NCBI GenBank assembly: GCA_025330725.1
Contig: JAIWND010000014.1
Location: 372,001-436,000 of the forward strand
Direction: 5' to 3'
Length of the DNA stretch: 64,000 nt
From: Chlamydoabsidia padenii
Lineage: Eukaryota > Mucoromycota > Mucoromycetes > Mucorales > Cunninghamellaceae
Shown: positions 23,171 through 34,981 of the stretch, in pieces
Position numbering within the stretch: the first letter of the stretch is position 1
Layout of the letters: the number at the start of each line of letters is the position of its first letter
The notes under the pieces: model-generated
What the model was told of the DNA's origin: nothing
Database searches by the model: none
Seen by the model: only the letters and a program-made list of their open reading frames with translations
Made by a program: the position numbers and the translations under genes

Positions 23171-23997
23171 ATGGAAACCATCACCAACCGACTGAAACCT
23201 ACAACAACGGATGAACTACCAGAAGAAGACCAAACAGAGTTTCTCGATGAACAAGGTAACTTTTATCGAGGTGTAGAAAAAAAAGGGGGTGATATTCGGG
23301 TTAACAGAACATTCTCGTTTTACAGAACAAGAATCTCTATTACAAGATTTGCGGAAACAGAACGAACAATCAAACTTGCTGATTCAGGTATTACCAAAGA
23401 ATAAACGACCACAATTCATATATAACACTCACTTTAACCTCATACCTTCTTTTTTTTCATTTTACTTAGTGTGGCCTGCTATTCATTGGTGTCCTGGTAT
23501 CTGCCATGTAAGTATGAAAGAGAAAAAAAAAGGTCAAGTAACTGAAACTGATTACTCTTTGTATAAGCTTTATAGTATATTTGTATGAAATCCAAACGAC
23601 GGCCATTCTACCCTTCCCCTTTTTATCAACTCCTATTGTATCTCAAATCAAATACCCACACCTCGGCATTCTACTTAGTATTCTATCTATAATGGTATCC
23701 ATGCTCAACTTGATGCTCACTTGCCGTGTCACACCATCGGACATTATACGCATGACTCCTTCTCATCGTGGTATGGGACGACTGGATTTGGGTACTGGGA
23801 TCGGCTCGGCAGTGACTGGATCCATCATGCCCTTAGCATGTCTTGTCAACGACAAGGTCGTGTGGATGGAAGTGGTGTTTTGGTCTTTACCCTTGATGAT
23901 GCTGACAATGGATCTTCTTGCTATTACCATGATGGGTCAAGTAGAAGCTAATTTTACTGAACTGGAAAAATCAAGGTACAAGTACAAAGGTGCATGA
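23171..23997 (+). CDS. Four-TM membrane protein, function unknown
   Basis: Exons 23171-23255, 23326-23387, 23470-23507, 23568-23997; 204 residues. The third acceptor is at 23567, not the nearer-looking TAG at 23575, because only the former keeps the frame and completes a membrane helix (CGLLFIGVLVSAIFIVYLY). The acidic, short coiled N-terminus (LLQDLRKQNEQSN) is cytosolic by charge. Further hydrophobic segments are LGILLSILSIMVSMLNLML, GIGSAVTGSIMPLACLV and a long VFWSLPLMMLTMDLLAITMM. I do not recognise the family; a small helical-bundle protein of the endomembrane or mitochondrial system is all that can be said. Confidence 0.75.
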
Positions 23998-24146
23998 TAG
24001 TCTTCTCTGTAGGATAGTATTTGACTAGATTAGCTTGTTGTATGTAATTAAAATAAAATCTTATGTTTATACACCTTGTATTTGGAAGTAATAACAATAA
24101 AAAAAGAAGGGCGGGGGGTTGTTTTGCATAAACGAACAAGTGTGCT

Positions 24147-24216
24147 CTGCAGGCGGGATTTCAATCACACCGATCCTATTTGTTGCACGAACCCATATTG
24201 AATTCCCGCTCCTGCC
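24147..24216. promoter_or_regulatory. Imperfect inverted repeat built from two copies of the recurrent element, upstream of CHZ1
   Basis: The left arm CAGGCGGGATTTCAAT (24150-24165) is mirrored by ATTGAATTCCCGCTCCTG (about 24197-24214). The arms match except for two extra bases and one A/T difference, around a ~32-bp spacer. Both arms contain the CCCG core, pointing outward. The pair lies 85-150 bp upstream of the CHZ1 ATG. Confidence 0.6.
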
Positions 24217-24297
24217 GATCTTTTTGAGACATTTTTTTTTTAGGGAGGGAATCAAAAACTTTTCTTTCTTCCATTCTCACACACACACACCCACCCA

Positions 24298-25060
24298 ATG
24301 ACAGATACATGTTCGAATAAAAGAAAACAATCTGATGAACAGGTTATTCCTTTGGATTCGGCGAAGAAGACAAAATCGTCTTCCAGGTACACTGCAATAT
24401 ATATATATACAAAGCATGTCTGACGCGCTATACTAAACACATTCCCCCTTTTATTCAGCGGCGCCCTTTTTGACAAGAATGATTCCCATGATAACACTCA
24501 CAGTGAAGATGACGAAGACAATGAAGGTAAACATAATACGAGGCAAAGACGAAGAAATGACTCACTAACTACATCTTCTTTTTGATATCAACACAGACGA
24601 AGTAGAAGAAGAAGAAGAAGAAGATGACGACGACGAAGAAGAAGAAGTCGAAGGTAACGACGACAACGACGACGACGAAGATGGTAAGTATGCACTAGAC
24701 AAAAACAAAACATACAATCATTGGTCATAACATTTTATTATTATCAACTAGACGACGAAGACGACGAAGACGATATTGTGGAAAAGATGGAAGGGCCCAA
24801 CAAGGGGGAAATCAAGGCAGATTCATCTAGTAAACCCGAATCGTCCAAGAGTGCTGGATCTCTGAACGATGAAGATGAATCGGATGTATCAGGTAAATAC
24901 AAAGAATTAACTCCCAACACATTCCTAATGTTTACTATACATAGATGGTGAATTGGAAGCTCTGGATACCTCTCAAATTATTCAAACAGGGCGACGAACG
25001 CGTGGCGTAAAAATCGATTACACTCAATTCGGCGCCGACACACCTGCTGATGAAGAATAG
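24298..25060 (+). CDS. CHZ1: Histone chaperone Chz1 (H2A.Z-H2B specific)
   Basis: Exons 24298-24386, 24459-24526, 24597-24683, 24752-24892, 24945-25060; 166 residues. A basic N-terminus (SNKRKQ, SAKKTKSSS) is followed by ~60 almost purely acidic residues spread over exons 3-4. The C-terminus has the diagnostic CHZ motif: LEALDTSQIIQTGRRTRG followed by VKIDYTQFG. In yeast Chz1 this region with the acidic stretch binds H2A.Z-H2B dimers and delivers them to SWR1. Length is similar to yeast Chz1 (~150). The acidic coding DNA is a GAA/GAC trinucleotide-like tract. Confidence 0.93.
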
Positions 25061-25655
25061 CTTTATACTATTTGGTGATACATTTACTTTTTAGTCTTAT
25101 TTGGCTGCTTGTATTGATTTTTATACTGTGAATAAAGAAATGTGTGGTTTTGTATGAATAGGATGTGTATGTATGATAATGCTTGTGTCTTTTTAAATTG
25201 AAAACAGGTCAGATAGTTTGCCTGTATATGATAACTGATTCCCCTCCCATGCAGTTGTTTTACATGTTGCCTAGACCATTTCCCAAAACAGAACAACAGA
25301 TAATGGCCCATTCGCTATTGTAATGTTTAAACACCGACATTGTTATTTGTTTGTGTACAAACATACCAAATTAAGCTCATCCTTCATGCTGAACATTTTG
25401 TAGTTATAAGAAATCAATCGTGAGGGAGCAACAAATGAAGAATTGAGTCATGTTAGATGGTACCCCTGAATAGCGGATGTTTAAATAATAACAGGTACCT
25501 TCCCCTGACTTTCATGCAAATGACAGATAAACACATAAAGGATCAAAACCAGTTTTATTTACAATAGAAGTTTTATTAATGAAGAGTAATAATAATCGAG
25601 CTATAAGAGAATAATGTAACACTAGGGGAGGGGGAGGTGATTGATCATCTACATG
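25061..25655. other. Intergenic between converging CHZ1 and SMC4; nothing recognised
   Basis: It contains the 3' processing region of CHZ1 (AATAAAGAAA at 25131) and no element, RNA gene or convincing frame. Confidence 0.4.
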
Positions 25656-28302
25656 TTAAGGTACCAATGTACTGGAGGAGGCGGTACTTGATGGATTAGG
25701 CAGACTTGATGGTACAGGTGTAGAGGACGGAGTTAGTCGAGATTCCTGCTGCTTTGGTAAAAGTTGTGATTGTTGATTCTGTCGTTGTTGCTTCTGTCGT
25801 TGTTCATCATCATTGTTGAGTCCAGATAAGATGGCGACCATAGATGGATTGATGGCTACACTTTTAGTACAGTCGCTGGTTTTGTAGATACCCACCAAAC
25901 GATCGGCCAGTTCAAACATATTGTTGCGTAAACTGATAATGACAAACTGGGCGTTCTTCGTTTGTTCAGCAATGTAGTTGGCGACAATAGAGACATTCCG
26001 AAAGTCCAAGGCGGCATCAATTTCATCCATAACATAGAGTGGCGTAGGCTTAAAATGATGAAGAGCAAACACAAGGGCCAAAGAGCTGAGCGTCTTTTCA
26101 CCACCAGACAAATTAGAGATATTCTTCCAGCTTTTCTTGGGTGGCATCACACTAAAGACAATACCTTCAGAGAATGGATCCAAACTATCTACCAGTTCTA
26201 ATTCAGCATTTCCACCCAAAGTAATCATCTAGAAAAGAAGTAGATATTGAGTTGATTTGACAAAGACTTTGTCCTTTTTTGTTTTTTTTTGTTTGTTTGT
26301 TTACCTGATACATTTCCTTAAGCTTTTGGGAGATGATGTTAAAGCCTTGCATAAATTCGTCCAAGCGTCGTTTACGCAGAGAATCTACTTCAGATTTGGC
26401 TTGATCCCGGTTTTTTGTAACATCATTAAGGTCAGTAGCACGTTCCTGGTATTCTTCATCACGCCGGCGGTATTCTTCAAGTACTGATAAATTCGGTTTG
26501 GCATTTTGGACAAAGGCTGTTCATATACAAACAATATTAAGGGAGAGTTAGTGATCATTGTCATGCATCATTTAAACTACCTTACCTTCGATTTCCGCAA
26601 TTTCACCATTGATGAGTTGCTTATCTTGTTGCAATTCCTTGACCTTTTCATCATCATAGATTTGAAGCACGGAATCTCCAGCTTTTTCATTCCTATACCA
26701 TACAGTAAAAAAAACAACAACCACTGTTAGTATCCCTTATTTGTATTGTCCCTTTTCTTCTTACCAGAGTTTGTGCATTGTGAGTTTTGATTGTTGTTCA
26801 GACCAATGTTCGGCCTTCCTCTTGTTTTCAGTGAATGTCTTTTGGTAGTCGCTCAATTTGATGTTGATTTCAACCTAAACGCCAATTAAAATACAAGATG
26901 ATTGATTGTCATTAACTTTTTTGTATCTTTTCCTTGTCTTTTGTTCACTTACTTTTGCCTGTCTGAATTCGTTGATGTCTGCTGTTTTGGCGTCGAGTTC
27001 AGTTTTCATTTCGTTCATCACTTCCTTCTTTGCATCTTTGTTCTATGACGATGATAGCACGATAGTCAAAAAAGAGAGAGAGAGAAAAGGGAATTAGGTA
27101 AAGTTTAATAGATAAAGAGGATTGCTTCATTTTATATTTACCTTTTTCACTTCATCGATTTCCCCTTGAATAGATGCAAGAGTAGTGGCTACTGCAATCA
27201 GCTGACGATCCAATTCAGCAGAATCGTGTATCATAGTCTCCATATCTTGATCAGTTTTCTCCATGCTAGCACCCAACTTGACGACATCCTTTTCCGCTTT
27301 AGTCTTGTGTACCGAACATTTGGTGATCTTGTCGTTATGTGTGTCGATACGTTGGCGGACATCATCCACCACAATCTTTTGAAGTCGTAGATCCATACCA
27401 CCAACGTCCAAGATTTCTTCTTGTAAAGAGTCGATTTCAGTTTGAATAGATAACATTGTTTCCTCCAGTTCCTTTATTTCCGTATGCAGCTGTTCCACTT
27501 CAATTTTGATATCCTCCAGTCGCTGTACATCTTGTGGACTAGGTGTCGCTTGAGCCCTATATGATAAAGTAATAAAAAAGTAAACAAATGTTTAGTTGTC
27601 ATTAGTTTTAGATGTTATAAACTTACTTTAGTTCATCCAATCGGTGTGTATCATCTTCCAATTGTGCATCCAAGCTTCGAGAGTCCATTTGCAGCTTTTC
27701 CAAAGTCAGTTCCTTTTTGGGTAAGGAGCCTTGTTTAGTTCTGAGCACCAGTTCCAGAGCACGTTTTTCTTCTGATAGATTTCGGTGTTCAGTTTCAAGA
27801 TCATTGCATTCTTTTTCCAGGGAAGCCACCATTTCAGGGTTGACATCGTCGTTCTTGAATCGAGCACTCATGGCACCACGTGATTGCTTGTTACCACCAC
27901 CAGTCATCGCCCCCGATTTTTCGATCAGTTTACCGTCCATGGTCACCACACGCCACCGTTTTCGTCCAAATGCAATTCGATTGGCCTCTTGCAAGTCCTT
28001 TGCCACCAGGGTATCTTTGAGCACACTATAAAAAGCTGGCGCAAACTTGTCATCCCGAGGTTTCACCAGATCAAAGAGTCGAGGCACACCGTCAGGGGTT
28101 TCGATAGGATCCATATTTTTGCGTTGCAATTTGTCAAGTATGGTAAAGACAGCCCGGCCGAGATTGTTCTTGCGAAGATATTCGATACATTCTTGACCCG
28201 CTTCCACAGTTTCCACCACAATGTTATGAAGGGCAGGACAAGCAGTCGAAATAGCAACGTCGTATTTGTCATCAATCACACCCAAATTACCCATTCGATC
28301 CT

Positions 28303-28339
<37 letters not shown>

Positions 28340-31207
28340 AGATTACATCAGTAAGCAACCTGTCATCACCTGGTATTACATGTATATCCATCACTTACAT
28401 AGATACCCTTGATTCGACCAGAGTCACGCATGCGTAACAGACCATCCAACACCTTGCCGCGAGATTGAGATTTTTGCAACGATGCTCTTGCTTCATCGGT
28501 TTTTTGGCGGATAGTACTGAGCTCCTTACGGCAGCTTGTTTCACGATCGGTCACATTCTATCAGCAAAAAACATTATATACGTAGAAGAGAGTTAGAGTT
28601 TCTTCAGTTGTCAACAGTGGATTTTCCTGATCTTACCTTCACTTTGACCGTCAATTCATCGACTTCGGCACGTAATTCGTTAATTTCCATGGGCAAAGAT
28701 TCGAGTTCAAGTAGCTTTAATCATATAAATCAAATTGGGTTGTTAGTAAGTCTGTTATCTATGGAGCATTGTATCTTTTTTTTTCGTTTGAGCTTTACCT
28801 TTTTTTTCTTGGTCGCCACTAATTTAGATATTTGCCTTTCTGCCTCTTCCACCGCCTTTGCACCAGAGGAGATCCGGTCTTTCAGAATGTCGCTTTCAGA
28901 GTTCTTGATGTCTATGGCCTTTTTCTTTTCCACACATTTTTCAGTCCATGGTGCCAATTTCGCTTGATGTTTTTCGATTTCAGCCATGTATCCTGCGGTT
29001 CTGCCTTGTAGTTCCACGTTCATTTGGTCCAGTTTCTTTTCTTCTGCCTTTAGTTGCTTTTCTGATGTCACTAGATCCTTTTGCCGCTTTTCGATTTCCT
29101 GAGTGTTTTTCTTGATAGATTCTTCGGCTTTGGCCAATGCTTTGCGATCCTTGAAGAGAAGAAGAAGGTAAGTATCAATGTTAACAATCATTTCCACCTA
29201 TATTTCATATTACCGATTCGATGGATTCCTTGCTTTTTTCCCTTCTATTTTGTAGTTGGTCCTTCTTGGCCTTGAGTTCCACCTGGTCCTTTTCGCATTT
29301 GGCTTGTCGTTTCATGATCTTGGCATACTCGGCTTCAAGGAACTAGAAAGATATAAAAAAAAGGAGAGACTGTTAGTATCATGTTTTTATATGATTTAGT
29401 AGTAGTAATCAAACTTACATTGTATTCCTTGACCTCCTTTTGGTAAGCTTCCTTGCCAGCAGCGATTTCGTTTTCAATGTGAGCATGCTCTTCTTCATCC
29501 GCCCTGAGCTTTTCCTTGAGTTCATCCTATGTATAAAAGTCAATATATCAAGTTAGTTGTAATCATAATCATCAAAATAGACATATTGATTATGTATTTC
29601 ATCTTACCACCACTTTTCCCGCCACATCCATATTGACATTAGCTTCGTAGCGATAAATCTGGTAAAGTTCATTCTTCCGCTTGGACAGTTCGTTTTCGTT
29701 TTCCAAGTAGTTTTCGGCTTCCAGTTTCTTATCCTAAATAAACATTTGTGATGAGTATATTATATAACCTTTTACTTCTTTTTATTTTTAAATCAAGTTA
29801 CCTCCAAGTTTTCCATTTCTTTAACCACAAAGTTGACTCGGTTAAGTTTTTCGGCTCTGATCACATTACATTCTTCCAAACGTTCACTAGCCTTGAGGAT
29901 GGATTCCTTGTATTTTGATGTTCCAATAATATCTTCGAGGTATTCTAGTAAGCCATCATCGTGATCGTCTTTTGCCTTGGGTTTCATGAGAGCGATGGAT
30001 TCGACTTCACCTTGTAGAATCAGGAAGCGTTTGTGATCAAGATCGATCCCTCGACCTCGAAGTAGATCAGTCACCTCCACATAGCTACTTGGAGCTTCGT
30101 TAATATAGTATTTGCTACTGTTGTTGCGTGAGGCTTGACGAGAGACAACCAGGCGAGAGTTCGGTATCACCTCGAATTTATCAGGAGTGTCACCATCAAT
30201 GATTTCTTGAAAATGGATTTCCACTGAGCATGACTTGATATTAGGGTACTTGGCCGAGTTGTGGATCAATTCAGAGAGCTTGCCTTGACGCATCTTGTTT
30301 GCACGGTAACCAAAAACAAAGAGAAGAGCATCAATCACATTAGACTTACCAGATCCATTTGGGCCAACAACTACCATGACCATGATAGATAATAAAGAGG
30401 TTAGTAAAGGTGGTATGCATATGCATATCATATTCTATTGTTAAACTACGTTCACTTTACCGGCACTAAAAGACTATAATAGATAAAAAAGACAAGTATT
30501 AGCTGACATATTTTCAAACACTACCAACTCTTTCTTACCTTGTGGAAGGGACCAATAACTTGCCGGCCAGCATACGATTTGAAGTCGTTGAGCACCATCT
30601 TTGTAATGACGAGCCTAGGTTTTCTAACATCTTGCTGCTGTTGTTGTTGTTGTTGCCTTTGCTGTTGTTGCATCGTTAGTGGTTGTTGTTTTTGTTTAGA
30701 ATGGCTTTGCTGATTATTCGATGCCTTTGCTGTAGGAGTGTCTGTTGATTCTTGAGTTACTGCTTCTGAGTCGCCTCCACCAATTTGTTCATTCTTATCG
30801 CTATCGCCACCATGTTTGGAGTGTGAGATAGTTGCTTCAGTTTCATCAAAGTGGCGTGGAGACGTTTGTTCACTAGTTGTTGTTGTTGTTGTTGGATTGC
30901 TGCCATTAATAGGATCAAGGTTGTCTTGATCATCTTTTTCTATTGTCCGTTGCTTGTTACCGTTTTGTGGTTGGTGTTGATCATGAGAGGCCGCTTCAGT
31001 AGGCTTATCCAAAGTTGATTCAGTATCGGAATCATCACCATTATCTTCACGATCAGAATTAGATAGTTGAATTTGTCGCTTTTTCTTTGGTGGGGGTTTG
31101 ATGCTTGTTGGAGATCCAGCAGAGGGAAAGGAAGTGTCGGAGCCGCCATCATCACTATCGTCCGAATTAGGATTTATAGGTCGCTTTGCTTTTACTGTAT
31201 TCGACAT
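25656..31207 (-). CDS. SMC4: Condensin SMC subunit Smc4
   Basis: Sixteen exons: 30539-31207, 30461-30473, 29802-30370, 29608-29733, 29419-29526, 29214-29342, 28799-29149, 28637-28714, 28399-28558, 27627-28300, 27142-27556, 26953-27042, 26765-26875, 26586-26692, 26305-26517, 25656-26228. Sum 4386 nt, 1461 residues. An N-terminal ~205-residue acidic, Ser/Gln-rich extension (poly-Q at 30636-30690) precedes the ATPase head: VLNDFKSYAGRQVIGPFHK, Walker A GPNGSGKSNVIDALLFVFG, RGRGIDLDHKRFLILQGEVE. Long coiled coils flank the hinge (exon 10, with MTGGGNKQSRG). The C-terminal head has the signature NLSGGEKTLSSLALVFALH and Walker B PLYVMDEIDAALD. The hinge and KPTPLYVMDEIDAALDFRN are Smc4-like. A 13-nt exon encodes SFSA immediately before Walker A. 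The last ~70 residues are Gln/Ser/Pro-rich. Condensin compacts chromosomes in mitosis with Smc2. Confidence 0.97.
28306..28337. repeat. Poly(A) run of about 32 in an SMC4 intron
   Basis: On the coding strand this is a T run inside intron 9 (28301-28398), upstream of the exon that starts at 28300, i.e. an extended polypyrimidine tract. Confidence 0.9.
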
Positions 31208-31895
31208 GAATAGAAGGTTGAAGAATAAACAGCAAGACAATGATTGCTTGAAGGAAAGAAAGAGAAAAAAGGAACGAGAAAAAATAAAAATATAAAAACG
31301 CGATATGAAAAAGGCGGGCTTTTAATTTTACTACTGTAATCAAAGATACTCCACCATATCGTAAGCGAGCTTTCATAGGTTTGGTTCTTTGTCTTTGAGC
31401 ATAATCACTGTCGACTTTTTCAAACATTAAAGACAATGGTATCAATGATTAGACTATTTTGAATCAGTATAAAAAAGCCAAAAGGGAACGACTCGTTTCG
31501 CAAGGGTCGAATTCAAATTAACATTACAATCATACATACATGTTACGAGCTTTATATATTGTTCTATTATCAAAATATGTAGTTTTATCATTTGAAAAAT
31601 AGCATGAATACGAATACTACAACTTGTAAGAAGATGTTACTTCTGCACAATTTTTGGAAAATCCAAACACCGATTTAATAATGCATATTGAAATTCCGAC
31701 ATGTCATTATTATCCATCTACACCTGCGATACATTTCATCATCTTCATCATCTTCATCATTAGATACTAAATACCAGATAGACAAAACATATTTGAAGTT
31801 GGGTAAAAAAATAAAACAGAGGGTTATAATTTTTTTTATTACATATACACCAGGTCATATCTATACTAGTTACACATAAGAGTTGCTGCACCAAA
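31208..31895. other. SMC4 promoter and downstream intergenic region
   Basis: GGCGGGCTTTTAATTTTA at 31313-31330 (complement TAAAATTAAAAGCCCGCC) is about 105 bp upstream of the SMC4 ATG and is a variant of the recurrent element with an E2F-like look. TTGAAATTCCGAC at 31688 is another weak copy. No gene seen; a (TCATCT)-like repeat lies at 31737-31762. Confidence 0.4.
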
Positions 31896-33590
31896 TCATA
31901 CTACTTTAAGAGCATTGATCCAAGTGTTGATTTCTTCTTCTGTAAAGATGATAGACAAGTGAGCAATAATGGATAATGACGGTTTTAGTTGGACTTGTCC
32001 TTGTTGATTTTTAAAGTAGCCGAACTCCAGTTGATTACATGAGTCTTGTTGCGGTATCCAGTAGCCTTTAATGTTTGTGTAGTCATCCATCAGTCCTTTT
32101 ATTTTCGCAATGTTCAACAATGCATGACGTGATGCCCTCGGTCGTTCCATCTAGTAAAAAATGCATGAGTAATCTATAATGTGTAAGTGTTTCATGTGCC
32201 TTCCTTACCTCTATTCCGCTCTGTATCCGTTTTGGTATATCAAGTGTCACATACTTTTCATATTCAGTGTCCAGTATATAATTGTGGTCCTTGTCGCTGA
32301 TGGGTATATGCTTCTTTGGTGTTGCTGAAGTAGTCTTGATCGAGTGCATCAACTGAGAGAGTGTGTCCGAGGTATAGTGTTCTAGCACTCTTAAAGAGAG
32401 GTAACAAAAGCCCATAAATATCATAAGCGTTACTAGCTTTGTTGTTGATGTTATTACCTTTTGCATTGTGGACAGAGATATTGCTGTGAATCATTGATAG
32501 TTGAAGCAGGAAGGCGACAATAATGACATGATCCTAGTACTAGACTTGTTTGTTGATCGTTATGGTTCACTGGTTGTTGGTTTAGTTGAAGGTTATCTAT
32601 TCCATAAACAATATCTTCCACCTGGACAATATCAAAAAAATGTTAGTGATACCTTCATAGTGGGGATGCGCATTACCACATCCCTTCGATCTACCTGATA
32701 TTGTTACCTTCTTATCACCACCATTCAATTTATTTTCAGTACCCCTGGTGTGGCACCTATCATTAGTTGCGGTCAATGTTACAGATTCTTTGCCATTATT
32801 ACTTGTTGATGCATATGGATGGCCAATCTATGTATATATTGATCACATGATGACAAGTTATTATTCATACCCGTTTCAACATTTATCCTTTGTGATTACC
32901 TTTTTATAATAGTCGTCCAAATATCCTATATTCTTGCTCTTCAAGGTGTGGTAATGGTTATAGATTGAGTCAAGACTGTGCGGAGTTGACAGCAAACCAG
33001 CGATATATTTATATGGTAATTTGATGGCACGGAACTGCAAAAGCAAGAGTTCGTCCTCCGGTGACCAAGGTGTTCCTTGAGTGTTGATATTCTTATGAGC
33101 AGGCGATAGGTTTGTTGACAGGAGAGTGTGATGGTGGTTATTCGATTCTTGGGTGGTGGTGGATACGAGTGTTGACGTTGATATTTGGTGCATTTGTGAC
33201 ATACGAGTTTCAATATTACTATGGACTGGCTTTTATCATGTCCAAACAGGTAACATGGGCCGAAAAAAAAAAATAAGAGGAAGAAGGGTCATTAGTAAGT
33301 GTGCGTCTATGTATTATGTTTTAATCGCTTATCCATTTTACCATTGGAATTGTTGTAGTATTACGTTTAAGCATACCTAAACGGGCCTTACAAGCACTAG
33401 GTGTTCGTCCCAAAGCTTCAGCAATTTCGTTCCAGCTTTTACCTTCTTGCACCATTCCTTCAAGGGTTGCTTCGTGTTCTTTGAGCCACCGTTGCCCTTG
33501 CTAAGTTGATGTTGTTAGCATCCAGTAAAACCAAATTCAATTATTTTTGAATGTTCCTATTTGCTTTACCTTGGGTATTGTAGTGGTCAT
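31896..33590 (-). CDS. Two-SANT/Myb protein with zinc ribbon (single-gene model)
   Basis: Proposed exons 33570-33590, 33342-33500, 32900-33229, 32708-32827, 32458-32621, 32209-32389, 31896-32150; 1230 nt, 409 residues with all phases closing. SANT-like helix sets occur at residues ~10-45 (RWLKEHEATLEGMVQEGKSW, then EIAEALGRTPSACKARL) and ~105-150 (TPWSPEDELLLLQFRAIKLP, then YKYIAGLLSTPHSLDSIYNH). A zinc ribbon follows (CHYCRLPA...YLCPQCKR), then a C-terminal domain ending INTWINALKVV. The joint at 32390-32457 is the uncertain point. If that 68-bp stretch is not spliced, the upstream protein ends at CPQCKR and a second frame starts 13 nt earlier with a hydrophobic N-terminus. The stretch has intron form (GTAATAAC...CTCTTTAAG) and its hydrophobicity comes from T-rich sequence, so I favour one gene. 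Its function is probably DNA or chromatin binding. Confidence 0.55.
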
Positions 33591-33773
33591 GTTTAATCAA
33601 AGAGAAAAGTATGTAACAAAGTAAAAGGAAGAGGGACAAAAAAGATTTGGCGGTGTTTACAATCAACAAGGCGGCATTTCAAAATATCACTGTATCATTA
33701 ATGCAAGCACGTTAGATGGTCAAACCGACTAAAGACAAGATACAATAGGACAAATGAGGATTTCTTTATTAAT

Positions 33774-34190
33774 TTAAACAGACATTTTCATATCAAGTTT
33801 TCCATGAGGGCGATAGTCATGTAAAACAAAATCATCAAATTTAAAATCATCAATGGAGTCTATTTTTCTAGTAAAGGAGAGAGTAGGGAAAGGTCTAGGT
33901 TCACGAGTCAATTGTTCTTTGAGAGCATCCAAATGGTCAACATAAACATGAGTATCACCCATAGTATGAATGAATTCCCCAGGTTCCAAATCAGTGACAT
34001 GAGCAATCATCCTAGTCAGTAAAGCATAAGAGGCAATATTAAAAGGTACACCCAGTCCCATGTCACACGATCGTTGATATAATACACAGGATAATTTGGA
34101 TCGTTGGCCTTCTTTTGGTGAGGATACATAAAATTGACAAAAGGCGTGACAAGGTGGTAAGGCCATTTTGGGAATATCTATTCATTAAAG

Positions 34191-34222
<32 letters not shown>

Positions 34223-34758
34223 TTATAGTATATTCTTTCGTTATTATAATATTTTTTGTTACCTGCAGGGTTCCAAGCGGATAGAATGATGCGCCTGTCA
34301 GTGGGATTATTCTTGATTGTATCAATGACAGCTTGTAATTGATCCACCCCTTTTCCAGTATAATCCGTATCACAGTCAATATAATCAGCTCCAAAGTGAC
34401 GCCATTGGAATCCATAGACAGGTCCCAGATCACCTTGTCGACGATGTCCCAAGCCGATCTTGTCCAAGTATTCTCTTGAACCATTGCCATCCCAAATCTT
34501 GATGCCACGTTCGGAGAGGTGATTGCTATTAGTGTCAGCACGAATAAACCACAAGAGTTCTTCTAGTACTGCCCGATAAAAGACACGTTTGGTGGTCAAC
34601 AGAGGTAATACATCGTTCTCGAGTGAGAAGCGCAATTGAGGAGGTGCAAAGAGAGCAATGGTTCCAGTTCCAGTTCGATCAGCACGGTGTTCCCCTTCTT
34701 CCATGATACGTTGAATAAGTTGAAGGTATTGGTGTTCTTCATGTTGTGTTGCTGTCAT
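33774..34758 (-). CDS. CDC21: Thymidylate synthase
   Basis: Exons 34263-34758 and 33774-34177; 299 residues. It converts dUMP to dTMP using 5,10-methylene-tetrahydrofolate. Family signatures run in order: the N-terminal [59 protein letters not shown], the catalytic Cys in [31 protein letters not shown], and C-terminal [13 protein letters not shown]. Full length for the family. A short GA/TC repeat lies in the intron (34194-34221). The start at 34758 ([10 protein letters not shown]) is preferred over the longer open frame, whose N-terminus is a T-rich Phe run. S-phase regulation is typical for this gene; the recurrent element occurs twice within 150 bp upstream. Confidence 0.98.
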
Positions 34759-34981
34759 TGTTGATGCGGTTAGGGATGGTGTTGAATGGAAAAAAGGAGA
34801 AAGAGCCGCCCGAAAAGAAAAAAAAAAAAAAGTACTTTCGTGTCTGACCGTATTCAAATCCCGCAACAGGCAACTGCACCACGAAAAGCCACGTCGGGAG
34901 TTGAAAATGATATTTAACGTTGCGGAATGGGCAATTTCATTCTCTCCTTTGTTCTTTTACAATATACCACTTATCGCCACA
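34759..34981. promoter_or_regulatory. Divergent promoter, thymidylate synthase / CSM1, with inverted element pair
   Basis: TTCAAATCCCGC at 34853-34864 and CGGGAGTTGAA at 34895-34905 are inward-facing copies separated by 30 bp. Each is about 75-130 bp from the neighbouring ATG. Both genes serve chromosome replication or segregation, so co-regulation is plausible. Confidence 0.55.

Noticed and set aside
32083..32466. Separate membrane protein starting MQKVITSTTKLV
   Set aside because: Its hydrophobic N-terminus falls in a stretch that looks like a 68-bp intron and overlaps the zinc-ribbon exon; I prefer the single-gene model but keep the alternative as a finding.
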